Below, in pieces: positions 43,985 through 53,490 of a DNA stretch of 64,000 nt. The position numbers and the translations under genes were made by a program. Positions within the stretch are counted from its first letter, which is position 1. The number at the start of each line of letters is the position of its first letter. A model generated the notes under the pieces. The model had not been told where the DNA came from. It did no database searches and saw only the letters and a program-made list of their open reading frames with translations. The stretch is from Verrucomicrobiales bacterium (GTDB lineage Bacteria > Verrucomicrobiota > Verrucomicrobiia > Limisphaerales > J093): positions 1 to 64,000 of the forward strand of contig JACKPV010000031.1 in NCBI GenBank assembly GCA_024233305.1, given 5' to 3'.

Positions 43985-44512
43985 GGTCGTTCCGTCTCCA
44001 CTTCCCTGCGCCCCTTCGCTCCCCGGGCGTTACCCCGCTTCCTCGCTACTATGGACGCTCTCACTCCCGCCGGGCGGCTCTTCGGGCCTCGCGGCCATGA
44101 ACACCGTTCTGCCCCGAGGGTCTCCCTGCTTGCTTCGCCCATGCTTCCCATTGTTCCGTCCTCAACCACCCCGCCGCGCCAGTCCGGGCATTTGCTTCCA
44201 TCCACCTTTTGGTCTGCCGGGGACCGCCAGCCAGAGGACCCGGTCGCCTGGTGTCGACCGGGGGAAGTCTTCCCACTTGGGTCTTGGCCTGGACTTCGCA
44301 CAGCCCTGGCAGGCTCGCCGCTCGGCGTGGCCGAATCAGGTTCACATTGCTTCGTTGTCTCACTTTCGCTTCGTTACGGACCGATGGTTCACCTCCGGCA
44401 AGCTCTCCACCCCGGGTTGCCACGACGCAGTAGCCTTCGGTCACAGGCGGGTGAATGAACCGCCTGACGAGGACTCTCACCTCGCAATATGGACGCCCTC
44501 ACAGGCGCATTA

Positions 44513-44629
44513 GGGCGCGGCGCTGCCGCCTTGGCCGAGAGCGCGAGAAGACTCACTGAATGGTGAGTCCGAAACCAGGGCAAGCGATTCTCGTTTCCCT
44601 CAATATCCGTGCCCATCGTGGTGAATCCA
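44513..44629 (-). repeat. Dispersed intergenic repeat, copy 2, abutting the intron 5' end
   Basis: Reverse complement of 8263-8389 with one base change and a ten-base deletion. It includes the same gactcac/gtgagtc hairpin. On the intron strand the repeat ends about ten bases before the putative first base of the intron, so the intron appears to have inserted beside the GC-rich palindrome at the repeat's end. It also lies just after the stop of the MMPL gene on that strand (44639). Confidence 0.85.
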
Positions 44630-44638
44630 CCTGCATGG

Positions 44639-47011
44639 TCACGGCTGAGCGACCACGGGCCGGCTGACCACAAGCGCCGGCAACAGGGTCATGCTGAGGA
44701 GGTAACTCGTCAGCATGGCCAGGCCGATGAGTAGCCCGAATTCTTGCAGCGTTCGGAACTCGGAAAGGCACAGCAGCAGGAAGCCGACGCCGACCACGAA
44801 AGCGGCCAGCAACAAGGCCCGACCGGTGGTCGCGAAGGCCCGGGCCACCGCTTCTTCGCCGGTCGCTCCCGGTCGGGCGGATTCCCTTTGCAGCCGGTCC
44901 AGCAGGTGGATCGGGAAATTGACTCCCGCGCCGATGGCGATGCTGGCGAACATGGAGGTGCCAATCCCCAAGGGAATGCCGGCCAGACCCATCACCGCGT
45001 AGTTGAACAACACCACCAAGCCCACGATCGCCGTGCACAGGAACCCGTCCGCGAGGGAACCGAACATCCAGGCTGTCAGAACCAGCGCCGCGACGGCCGC
45101 GAGCAGCACGCTGCGCACGTGGCTACGTTTGATCAGGTCCATCCAGCGACAGTCCAGGTAAACCCGTCCTGCCAGCCTGGCTTGGCCATCCCCCTCCCCG
45201 AAGTGGGTCGTGAGGTAGCCTTCCACGGCCTGGACCACCTCCCGCTCGTTGACGTATTCGCTGCTGCGCAGGCGCACAATCAGGTTGGCCGTGGAAGCGT
45301 CCGCGTTGACCACTTCGCGCAACAACCGGGCCATCGGACTCGTCGGAGCACCCAACGTGTCGGCGTAGAAGGTGACCTCCCCAGGGTCATCCGGGATCGT
45401 GTAGAAGCGCGGATCGTCGCCGTTTAGCTTCTCGTGAGCCCGCTTCACCCATCCAGCCAGGGAATGCGTACCGCCGACGTGCGGCAGCGTTTCGGTGAAG
45501 GCCTCGAGCTGCTCGATACGGCGCAGCATGTCCGGTTCGAGCATGGCCCCGGGGCGGGAGCCGTCGAGGACGACGTGAAGCTGGCTGGTGCCCTCGAACC
45601 GCGCGTTCAACGCGGCGGTGGCCACGGCAATGGGATGATCCCTTTGGAAGGCGAGGATGCGAGCATCGTTGATGCGGAGCCTGGTCGCGCCCCAGAGCGC
45701 CGCGAGCATCACGACGGCGCCGGTTCCCAAGATGAACCGCCGCCGCCGGAAGATGAAGCGCCCGAATCCCGCCAGCATCCGCGCGACCGCGTCGGGCCCG
45801 GGACGCCGGGAACGCCGCCAACGCGCCCGCGCCGGCCCGAGCGGAAAGACCGCCAACCCCGCGGGGAGGATCGCGGCCGAGAAGAGGCACGCCCCGAGAA
45901 CGCCGATGCTGGTGAACAGGGCGAAATAGCGGAGGGGCGGCATTTCGGCCGAGAGATAGATGGCCAGAAAACCCGTGGCGTCGGTGGCGGAGGTAACGAG
46001 CATGGGAAACCAGAGCCTGGAACAGGCGGCAACGACGATCTCCTGCCGGTTACGTCCGGCCGCTTCCGTTTGCTCTTCGTCGTAGGCAGCGAGGAGGTTC
46101 AGGGAATCGGTCAGGCTCAGAGCGAGGATCACGACGAAGATGCCGTTGCTGACGATGTAGACCGGCACGCCGCACCAGCCCATGGTACCAAGGGCCATCG
46201 CAGAGGCGCCTCCGATCACCAGCAACGGCAGGCCCGCGCCTCGCAGCGTCCGGTAAGCGAGGATCAACAGCACTGCCATGACAACCGGCGAGATGAAGTT
46301 CATCCGCAGCGCGTCATCGGAAACTGCCCGCCCCATGTGCGCCCGAACGGCCGCTTCTCCGGCCACCACGATCTGTTCGTCGTTCCGGGGGAAGCCCGCG
46401 ACGAGTCGTTGGAGCTCCTGGTAGGCAGCCTCGGCCCCCTGCTCTCCCGGTAGCCGGATGACCACGCACGCGGCAGAACCGTCCGCGGCCACCAGCGTGC
46501 CGCGATAGAGTTCGTAGCTCAGCACCTCGCGCTTGACCGCCTCGCAACCCGCGACCTCAACCGGCGGCTGCGCCATCAGCCGTTCGAAGCCCGGCGCTCC
46601 GTCATCGTCGAAGCGGACACTGGATTCGGTGGCGAGACTCAGCACCTCCGCGGTCTCGAAACCGGGCAGGTTCTCAATGGCGGTGGTCAGGTCGGCGATA
46701 AGCTTCAGGGTCGGCGGACGGAAGATTCCGTCGGGCGCGTCGCGGATGATCCCGACGGCGATCGGCTCGACGAGTCCGAACCGGCTGTCGTTCTCCCGTT
46801 TGCCGGACAGGGCGGGGTGGTCGCGCGGGATGAACGCGTCCGGGCTCGTGTTTCGGGTCAGCCGGAGGATCCCCAGGCCGCAGCCCAGAGTTAGGAGGCC
46901 GCCGCAGAGGAGCGGAACCAATGGGCGGTTGGTAACGAGTTTGAACCACCGCCGGGGCACGGGCGCACGAATCAGGTTTGGCTTGACCGGCGAGCGCATG
47001 CCGACGAGCAT
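44639..47011 (-). CDS. MMPL/RND superfamily exporter
   Basis: About 790 residues with two six-helix membrane blocks and two large periplasmic loops. The first helix is 'LVPLLCGGLLTLGCGLGIL'; each block has the family's short-loop pattern (e.g. 'VVILALSLTDSLNLLAAYDE' and 'MFASIAIGAGVNFPIHLLDR'), and the proton-relay acidic residues are plausible in these. It resembles HpnN-type and mycobacterial MMPL lipid exporters more than drug-type RND pumps: no outer-membrane partner gene is adjacent. It is divergently transcribed from the FG-GAP/UnbV-polyketide gene train, with about 77 bases between starts, so it may be co-regulated and export a lipid-like product. Starts at 47023 (TTG), 47011 and 46999 are possible. 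Confidence 0.85.
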   Translation of the reverse strand: MLVGMRSPVKPNLIRAPVPRRWFKLVTNRPLVPLLCGGLLTLGCGLGILRLTRNTSPDAFIPRDHPALSGKRENDSRFGLVEPIAVGIIRDAPDGIFRPPTLKLIADLTTAIENLPGFETAEVLSLATESSVRFDDDGAPGFERLMAQPPVEVAGCEAVKREVLSYELYRGTLVAADGSAACVVIRLPGEQGAEAAYQELQRLVAGFPRNDEQIVVAGEAAVRAHMGRAVSDDALRMNFISPVVMAVLLILAYRTLRGAGLPLLVIGGASAMALGTMGWCGVPVYIVSNGIFVVILALSLTDSLNLLAAYDEEQTEAAGRNRQEIVVAACSRLWFPMLVTSATDATGFLAIYLSAEMPPLRYFALFTSIGVLGACLFSAAILPAGLAVFPLGPARARWRRSRRPGPDAVARMLAGFGRFIFRRRRFILGTGAVVMLAALWGATRLRINDARILAFQRDHPIAVATAALNARFEGTSQLHVVLDGSRPGAMLEPDMLRRIEQLEAFTETLPHVGGTHSLAGWVKRAHEKLNGDDPRFYTIPDDPGEVTFYADTLGAPTSPMARLLREVVNADASTANLIVRLRSSEYVNEREVVQAVEGYLTTHFGEGDGQARLAGRVYLDCRWMDLIKRSHVRSVLLAAVAALVLTAWMFGSLADGFLCTAIVGLVVLFNYAVMGLAGIPLGIGTSMFASIAIGAGVNFPIHLLDRLQRESARPGATGEEAVARAFATTGRALLLAAFVVGVGFLLLCLSEFRTLQEFGLLIGLAMLTSYLLSMTLLPALVVSRPVVAQP

Positions 47012-47088
47012 AACGCCAACCAATCGAACCGGTCAATTCAGCCTGCCGGAGGGCGCGGGAGCGGTCAGGATCTCACCCAGGAACGAAC

Positions 47089-49803
47089 ATGAGAGCGGCA
47101 TGGCCAGGTTGTGACTCGCCATTTTCCTCGGCGTGTGGAGCGCATGGGCTGCATTCCACCCGTCGTCTGGTCTGCATCTCCTTGACGCTGGTCGGCGTTT
47201 TTGCCGGCTATCGAGCCCCAGCTGCCGCCCCGGCCACACGGCTGTTCACCGACGCCACGGCACAGTCCGGAATCGAGTTCCACCACGAGAAGGTCCGGTT
47301 GGACGACCGGATCAGCCGCATCATGCCGTGGATGGCCTCGATTGGCGCCGCGGCCGCCGCCTGCGACTACGATCAGGACGGACACCTCGACGTGTTCCTC
47401 ACCAGTTCCGCCCTGGGCTCGACCAACCGGCTGTTCCGCAACCGCGGCGACGGCAGCTTCGAAGACGTGGCGGAGCAGGTCGGGTTGGCGGCGGGTAACG
47501 TGGACGGTGCCAGCATCGATGCCGTCTGGGCGGATTACGACAACGATGGACGGCGCGACCTGTATCTCGTGCGCTGGGGGGCGAACGTGCTCTACCACAA
47601 CGAGGGGAACGGGACCTTTCGCGAGGTCACTTCCGTGGCGGGCGTCGGGGACACCGGCAACGGCACGTGCGCCGTCTGGTTTGACTATAACGACGATCAC
47701 CAGCTCGATCTCTACGTCGGGAACTACTTTCGTCGGGTTGATCTTTTCGCGTTGGAGGACACGCGGATCATGCACGAGGACTTCGAAACGGCCCGCGACG
47801 GCGGGGACAACGTTCTTTACCGGAACAACGGGGATGGAACCTTCACGGACGTGTCGCAGGAGCTTGGCGTGGCGGACACGGGCTGGACGCTCGACGTGGG
47901 CGCGGCGGACTACGACAACGACGGCGACCAGGATTTGTTTGTGGCGAATGATTTCGGGCAGGACCGCCTGTTCCGGTTGAACGCCGACGCAACGTTCACG
48001 GATGTGACCGACACCGCGCTGGGTTGGGACACCTACAAGGGGATGAACATCGATCTCGGAGACTTCAACAACGACGGCTGGCTCGATCTCTACATCTGCA
48101 ACATTTACGCGAAGGAATACGTCAAGGAGGGCAACCGGCTGCATCGCAACATGGGCGACGGCACCTTCAGCGACATCTCCTTCGAGGCGGGCGTCTACGA
48201 TGCGGGATGGGCGTGGGCGGGTCGGTTTTGGGACTACGACAACGATGGGTATCTGGATCTGATGGTCGCCAACGGCTACATCAGCGGCGACCCCGACGAC
48301 GAGTACTTCGCGAAGCTGGCGGTGGCGGTCACGAAGCCGGGCTTCGATCCCACGGACGCGATGAACTGGCCGGTGATGGGGAACGCGACCTTCTCGGGGT
48401 ACGAACCCAACCGCGTGTTCCACAATCTGGGCAACGAGAGCTTCTCCGAAGTGGCCGGGGACCTCGGCCTGGGCGACCGGCGGGATGCCCGCGGCCTGGC
48501 GATTGCGGACTATGACAACGACGGCGACCTGGACGTCTACGTATCGAACCAGGGCCAGGACGGCGCTTTCTATCGCAACGATCTGGCTTCCGGCGCCGCG
48601 TGGATCGAACTCGACCTGGCGGGAACAAACTGCAACCGGGACGCGATCGGCACGCGGATCACCGTGCAATGCGGCGACCGCAAGTACATCCGCGAGGTCA
48701 ACGGCGGCAACGGCGATCACAGCCAAACGCCTTTCCGCCAGCATTTCGGACTGGCGGATGCCACGGAGGTGGACCGGTTGGAAGTCCGGTGGCCGACCGG
48801 CTGGACCGAGGTCCACGAGCGCGTGGCAGTAAACCAGATCCTCCGGCTGGTTGAGCGCACCCCACCCGACGCCCTGGCCGAGCGACGGCAATGGAAGGAA
48901 GCGCAACTCGAAGCGCGACGGCTCGAGGCGGAGCGGGAAGAACAACTGGCCCGGGCCGCGTCTACGGACCGCGCCGACGGCGAAACGGCTGACTGGGGCA
49001 AGCTGGCGGCGTTCAAGCGGGAGTATGTGCAGCGGAAAGCCGCGGTGGAGAAGGACCCGCGCAACCCCCGCTTACGCTTCGAGTTCGCCGTGTTGTTGGA
49101 CCGCCAGGATCGTCACAGCGCCGCGCTGGGCGAACTCGAACAGGCAATCCGGCTCGATCCGGACCAGCTCCTTTACGCCAACACCTACCGCAATTACGTG
49201 CGCCGCTACGGGCACCTCTACTTCGACCGGTCGATCCGGTTCTTCGAGGATCTCGCGGAGGAACAACCCGACCGCCTGATGCCGGCGCTCAACCAGGCCC
49301 TGGCTTACGTGGACAAGATGCCCTACCCCAAGCTGGGCATTGTGGCGCAGGGCCGGCTGTCGAACAAATCCATCACCACCCTGGATGCCATCCTGCGGCG
49401 GGAACCGGACTGCTGGGCGGCGCGCTTCGTCGTGGCCATGAACCACCTTCACTGGCCCCGCAAGCTGAATCACGCGCCCCTCGCCAGCGAGGCCTTCTCC
49501 CAACTGATCGCCCTCCAGAACACCTTTCCGAAGGACCTGCAACGGAGCCACTTCGCACTGGCGTATGTGGGCCTGGGCGACGCCCACATCCAGAACCTCG
49601 ACCGCGGACGCGACGAGTGTCTCGCGCGCGCCGGCGAGGCGTGGCGTCAGGGGCTCGAGCGCTATCCCGATTCGCCGGAACTCCGCAAGCGCGTGGAATT
49701 GCTCGCCAACTCGCCCGACGCGCTCATCGACTTCGTCACGGAACTGCGTTCGCTGAAGAACCCCGTGGACACCGACCTGAACCAGATCTGGGTGGACCAA
49801 TGA
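47089..49803 (+). CDS. Secreted FG-GAP/ASPIC-UnbV repeat protein with C-terminal helical repeats (first of three)
   Basis: 904 residues. An export signal (RRLVCISLTLVGVFAGYRAP) is followed by about seven FG-GAP/VCBS blades (residues 75-480) with calcium-loop motifs such as 'DYDQDGHLDVFL', 'DYDNDGRRDLYL' and 'DFNNDGWLDLYI', a probable beta-propeller. Residues about 502-590 are an ASPIC/UnbV domain (WIELDLAGTNCNRDAIGTRI). The remainder is helical, with an acidic-basic linker (ERRQWKEAQLEARRLEAERE) and TPR-like units. The UnbV half of that domain's name comes from a conserved enediyne cluster gene, and this gene leads a train that contains an enediyne-type synthase. However, such proteins are abundant in this phylum, so the link is only suggestive. 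Confidence 0.88.
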   Translation: MRAAWPGCDSPFSSACGAHGLHSTRRLVCISLTLVGVFAGYRAPAAAPATRLFTDATAQSGIEFHHEKVRLDDRISRIMPWMASIGAAAAACDYDQDGHLDVFLTSSALGSTNRLFRNRGDGSFEDVAEQVGLAAGNVDGASIDAVWADYDNDGRRDLYLVRWGANVLYHNEGNGTFREVTSVAGVGDTGNGTCAVWFDYNDDHQLDLYVGNYFRRVDLFALEDTRIMHEDFETARDGGDNVLYRNNGDGTFTDVSQELGVADTGWTLDVGAADYDNDGDQDLFVANDFGQDRLFRLNADATFTDVTDTALGWDTYKGMNIDLGDFNNDGWLDLYICNIYAKEYVKEGNRLHRNMGDGTFSDISFEAGVYDAGWAWAGRFWDYDNDGYLDLMVANGYISGDPDDEYFAKLAVAVTKPGFDPTDAMNWPVMGNATFSGYEPNRVFHNLGNESFSEVAGDLGLGDRRDARGLAIADYDNDGDLDVYVSNQGQDGAFYRNDLASGAAWIELDLAGTNCNRDAIGTRITVQCGDRKYIREVNGGNGDHSQTPFRQHFGLADATEVDRLEVRWPTGWTEVHERVAVNQILRLVERTPPDALAERRQWKEAQLEARRLEAEREEQLARAASTDRADGETADWGKLAAFKREYVQRKAAVEKDPRNPRLRFEFAVLLDRQDRHSAALGELEQAIRLDPDQLLYANTYRNYVRRYGHLYFDRSIRFFEDLAEEQPDRLMPALNQALAYVDKMPYPKLGIVAQGRLSNKSITTLDAILRREPDCWAARFVVAMNHLHWPRKLNHAPLASEAFSQLIALQNTFPKDLQRSHFALAYVGLGDAHIQNLDRGRDECLARAGEAWRQGLERYPDSPELRKRVELLANSPDALIDFVTELRSLKNPVDTDLNQIWVDQ

Positions 49804-49976
49804 GACTTTATCGGGTGGACGCCACGCAAATCCCCGCGAAGCGCCCGCATCGGCCCGGCCTCGGCCGCAGAGCGGAACGCCGGTGCGCGCAACGCGGTTC
49901 GCTCGAACTCTCCGTTCGCAATCCTGGTCCTCATCGCAATCCCCTGCGCCGTCTCCTTGATCGGAAGCAGCGGGAG

Positions 49977-52900
49977 ATGAACCGGGCTGGCCTCGCCATT
50001 CTGGACCGGCTCGAATTGATACGGCCGGAGAGGTTGAGGATTAGGATTAAGAGTCGGCTTCACGATGACGCGAGGCGGGGCCTTCGGCAACAGCCCGGAT
50101 GCCTCCGACGACGCTCGCTCGCCGGCTTCGCGCTCACGCTCCTGTGGGCAGCGGCCACCCTTCTGGCAGCGCCCGCCGACGAAGTCGAACGTCACCGGCA
50201 ATTGGGCCGCGCCTGCTACGAAAACGAGGAATTCAAGGCCGCCGCCGGGCACTATCGCGCAGCGATCGATCTGGGCGGCGACAGGGCGGCGGACTGGTTC
50301 AATCTTGGGCTCACCCTGATGCGCGACACCGATCACGAGGCGGCCCTGGCGGCCCTCGAACGGGCCGGCGAACTGGATCCGAAATTGGTGGGCGTGACCT
50401 ACGTCCGCGCCATCATTGAGAAGCGGGAAGGCCGCCATCTCGAGGCCATCCACGATTTGACCGAAGTAACGCAGGCGGATCCCGAATGCCTCGGTGCGCT
50501 GTACAACTTGGGCATCTGCCACAAGGCGATGGGCGACGATGCCCGGGCCATCAAGACCTTCCTGGCCGCGCTCGAACTCGCCCCGGAAGACCCGGCCTGC
50601 CAGTACCAACTGGTCACGCTTTACCGCCGCATCGGCGATGTCGAGAACGCCACGCGGCACGCGGAGATTTTCGATCGCGTTAAGGACACGGTGGACGAAG
50701 CCGAGAGGACGGCCGAAGCGCTGGAACGAAGCCGGTATTCGGACCTGCTGGACGCGGCTCCGATGCCCATCGTGCCCTTCCCCGGGTGGAACCCCCCACC
50801 AGACTTCGCCCGGGCAACCGCGCATGCCAACTTCGGCGAGTCGGGCCGGGGAAGCGCGCTGGCCTGCGCGGACTACGATGGGGACGGACTGATCGACCTC
50901 TATGTAGTGAACTGCAGCACGAACGCGGCCGCTGCCGCGAACCGACTCTATCGAAACCGGGGAGGGTTGCAGTTCCAGGACGTGACCGCCGATGCCAGCG
51001 TTGGCGATCAGGGCCGGGGTCGCCACGCGGTATGGGGGGACCTCGACAACGATGGCCATCCCGACCTCTACGTGGTGAACGACGGACCAAACGTGCTGTA
51101 CCTCAACCGCGGCGACGGGTCTTTCGAGGACGTGTCCGCATCCTCGCGAACCGATGAGCCACAGTCGGGCGCCCGCGCGACCATGGTGGACTACGATCAC
51201 GACAACGATCTCGACCTTCTTGTCCTGAACCACGCATCGCGAACGGGGGGCGGCGACGATTTCCCGCTCCCCTGCCCCGACGGCGCAGAGGGCCAGGCGA
51301 ACACGCTGCTTCGGAACAACGGCGATCGCACGTTTTCGGACCGGACCGATGAAGCCGGCCTGCTGGTGGATTTCTCCGCCTCGGTGGACGTGGTGACCGG
51401 CGACCTCGACAGCGACCAGGACACCGATGTGTTCGTGGCCAACTGCGATTCTCCCTGCCGGCTCTTCCTGAACGCCCGGCGCGGAGTGCTCAAGGAGGCC
51501 GGGAGGTTCGAACCACCCCTGGAGCACGGGAGCCGGGCGGTCGCGGAAGCCGACTTCAACCGCGACGGGCGGCCCGATCTCGCCATTGGCACGGAGACCG
51601 CTCTGTGGATGTATCGGAACGAAAACAACGGACGGTTCCGCGGGAGCCAGGTTGCGGGCGCCGCCGCCGGACCTGCCGGGGGCATCGCCCGGATTCGGGT
51701 CGCAGACCTGGACAACGACGGCTGGCCGGACTTGGTGGTGGTCTCCTCCGGCAGCCCTGCCCTGCGCCTGCTGCGGGGCGTTGGCGACGGCACGTTCGGA
51801 CCGCCGGTTCTGCCAGCTGCATTCGGCGCCCTGCCGGGAATCATCACCGATCTGTGGGCCGCGGATCTAGATCGGGACGGCGACGAGGATCTGCTCGTGC
51901 AAACCCGGGACCACGGGCCGCAAATCCTGCGCAACGACCTGTCCTCGCCGCGGCGCTGGTTGGCGGTCGACGTCGTCGGGCGGAAGGCGAATCGCAGCGC
52001 CTACGGCGCGGCCGTCGAGGTCGTCGGGCCGGGCTACTACCAGCGACAGACCGTGCGTGACGGGCGGCTGCATTTCGGACTGGGTTCGCTGGACCGCGTT
52101 TATCTCGCGCGGGTGACCTGGCCGGGCGGGATGGTCCAGAACCTCCTCGAACCGCCGGTGAACTCGACGGTCGAGATCGAGGAATACGTGAAGGTCTCGG
52201 CCAGCTGTGCCTTCCTTTGGGCCGAGGGAGAGGACGGGTGGGAGCTGATCAACGAAGTCCTCGGGATCGGTCCGCTGGGAGCGCCGATGAGTGCGACCGA
52301 GTGCTTCCCGACGGATTGCACCGAGCTGACCAAGATCGAATCCCACCAACTTCGCGCCCGCGACGGACGCTACGAATTGCGGTTGACAGAAGATCTGCGG
52401 GAAGTGGCCTACGTGGACCGGATCGAGTTGCGCGTCATCGATCACCCGGCCGGCTGCGAGATCATCCCGAACGAGATGTTCACCGGACCACCGTTTCCCA
52501 AGGACCGCATTTTCGCAGTGGCCGCGCCGTGCCCGCCCCGATCCGCGGTGGATGACCGGGGCAACGACGTCCTCGAGCTGGTGCGAACCCGGGACCACCG
52601 GTTTCCGACCTTCCCGCTGACGGCTCATGATGGTCTCGCCGAACCGCATTCGCTGACGCTCGATCTGGGCGACCTCTCGTCCGCCACACGCATCATGCTC
52701 TTCCTCGATGGGTGGATCTACTGGGCGGACGCGAGCGTGTGCTGGGGGTTGTTCCAGAACGATGCCCGGAACCTGCAACCGCTGAAGCTCGAGGTCCCGG
52801 ATGCGCAGGGGGAATGGCGGACCGCGGTCCCGTCGGTGGGGCTGCCCACGAGCAAGGGGGCGGTCGTCCCGGTGGACCTGACCGGCCAGTTCCCGGCCGG

Positions 52901-53486
52901 CGACTTCCGGATCCGGCTGTCGACCACCCTGTGCGTGTATTTCGACCGCATCTTCGTCGGCACGGAAGACCACGCCGCGGTCTGTCGGGAAGCGCGATTG
53001 GGGGTGGTCTCGGGCGCGTTGCGGCAGCGGGGTTTCGCGGCCATGGAGCGGGACGCACAGGGCTACGAACGTTTCGATTACGGACGCGTCAGTCCGACCG
53101 GCGCCTGGAATCCACCGGCCGGCCATTTGACCCGCTTTGGCGAAGTGACGGAATTGCTGCAAACCGTCGATGACATGTTCGTCGTCTTCGGTCCGGGCGA
53201 CGAGTTGCAGATGCAATTCGACGCCACGACGGCGCCGCCGATTCCCCCGGGCTGGCGGCGCAGTTTCGTGTTTTATGCCAACGGCTGGGTGAAGGACGGC
53301 GATCCCAACACGCTCTGTTCGGCCACGGTCGAGCCGCTGCCCCATCACGCCATGACCAGCTATCCCTATCCGGCCACCGAACCCTATCCTGACGATGAGG
53401 CACACCGAGAATACTTGCGGGCATACCAAACCCGCCCCGCCACCGCGACCGTGGGCGATCTCACGCGTTTTGTCCGGGAGGAATAG
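49977..53486 (+). CDS. Secreted TPR plus FG-GAP/ASPIC-UnbV protein (second of three)
   Basis: About 1169 residues. After a signal-like stretch (RRRSLAGFALTLLWAAATLL) come four to five TPRs (residues about 74-238, e.g. 'GDRAADWFNLGLTLMRDTDH'), an FG-GAP propeller (about 282-650, 'DYDGDGLIDLYV', 'DLDNDGHPDLYV'), an ASPIC/UnbV domain (about 661-737) and a 430-residue C-terminal region. That last region (including 'LREVAYVDRIELRVIDHPAG' and 'MLFLDGWIYWADASV') is conserved in CRTAC1-like proteins of Acidobacteria and relatives. The start is uncertain: the ATG at 49800 overlaps the previous stop (ATGA), but the sequence to 50030 is not protein-like; TTG at 50034 is another option. It probably shares the transcript of its neighbours. 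Confidence 0.85.
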   Translation: MNRAGLAILDRLELIRPERLRIRIKSRLHDDARRGLRQQPGCLRRRSLAGFALTLLWAAATLLAAPADEVERHRQLGRACYENEEFKAAAGHYRAAIDLGGDRAADWFNLGLTLMRDTDHEAALAALERAGELDPKLVGVTYVRAIIEKREGRHLEAIHDLTEVTQADPECLGALYNLGICHKAMGDDARAIKTFLAALELAPEDPACQYQLVTLYRRIGDVENATRHAEIFDRVKDTVDEAERTAEALERSRYSDLLDAAPMPIVPFPGWNPPPDFARATAHANFGESGRGSALACADYDGDGLIDLYVVNCSTNAAAAANRLYRNRGGLQFQDVTADASVGDQGRGRHAVWGDLDNDGHPDLYVVNDGPNVLYLNRGDGSFEDVSASSRTDEPQSGARATMVDYDHDNDLDLLVLNHASRTGGGDDFPLPCPDGAEGQANTLLRNNGDRTFSDRTDEAGLLVDFSASVDVVTGDLDSDQDTDVFVANCDSPCRLFLNARRGVLKEAGRFEPPLEHGSRAVAEADFNRDGRPDLAIGTETALWMYRNENNGRFRGSQVAGAAAGPAGGIARIRVADLDNDGWPDLVVVSSGSPALRLLRGVGDGTFGPPVLPAAFGALPGIITDLWAADLDRDGDEDLLVQTRDHGPQILRNDLSSPRRWLAVDVVGRKANRSAYGAAVEVVGPGYYQRQTVRDGRLHFGLGSLDRVYLARVTWPGGMVQNLLEPPVNSTVEIEEYVKVSASCAFLWAEGEDGWELINEVLGIGPLGAPMSATECFPTDCTELTKIESHQLRARDGRYELRLTEDLREVAYVDRIELRVIDHPAGCEIIPNEMFTGPPFPKDRIFAVAAPCPPRSAVDDRGNDVLELVRTRDHRFPTFPLTAHDGLAEPHSLTLDLGDLSSATRIMLFLDGWIYWADASVCWGLFQNDARNLQPLKLEVPDAQGEWRTAVPSVGLPTSKGAVVPVDLTGQFPAGDFRIRLSTTLCVYFDRIFVGTEDHAAVCREARLGVVSGALRQRGFAAMERDAQGYERFDYGRVSPTGAWNPPAGHLTRFGEVTELLQTVDDMFVVFGPGDELQMQFDATTAPPIPPGWRRSFVFYANGWVKDGDPNTLCSATVEPLPHHAMTSYPYPATEPYPDDEAHREYLRAYQTRPATATVGDLTRFVREE

Positions 53487-53490
53487 GGGG

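Larger units (their letters stand above)
43675..44502 (-). mobile_element. Group II intron remnant with internally deleted reverse transcriptase
   Basis: An 828-base element, read on the minus strand. The 3' end has a domain V hairpin (43710-43742) and a domain VI-like hairpin ending in CCCTAC, so the last two bases are AC as expected (AY). The 5' part contains intron-type ribozyme text such as 'gcaatgtgaacctgattcgg' and 'gtagcgaggaagcggggtaa', the usual lead-in to the intron ORF. The ORF shows only the opening of a reverse transcriptase (43748-43984). Intact relatives are roughly 1.9-2.5 kb, so over a kilobase is missing. The 5' boundary (GTGAGGGCG at 44502) departs from the GUGYG consensus and is approximate. 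Confidence 0.75.

Noticed and set aside
43038..44513. A 491-codon plus-strand frame across the symporter 5' end and the intron
   Set aside because: It covers structured intron RNA and repeats on the other strand; the translation is low complexity and resembles no protein.
43155..44638. Possible rRNA or tRNA remnants in the GC-rich gap
   Set aside because: The text first looked rRNA-like (conserved hairpins), but it fits group II intron domains and dispersed repeats; no rRNA landmarks or tRNA cloverleaf were found.
47012..47088. Possible sigma-factor promoter between the MMPL gene and the first UnbV-domain gene
   Set aside because: A promoter must exist here for both directions, but no -35/-10 or ECF-type motif could be picked with confidence.
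49800..49976. ATG at 49800 overlapping the previous stop as the start of the second UnbV-domain gene
   Set aside because: The overlap is attractive, but the following ~60 codons have no protein character and the signal peptide would lie over 100 residues in. A start at 49977 or the TTG at 50034 is more likely.
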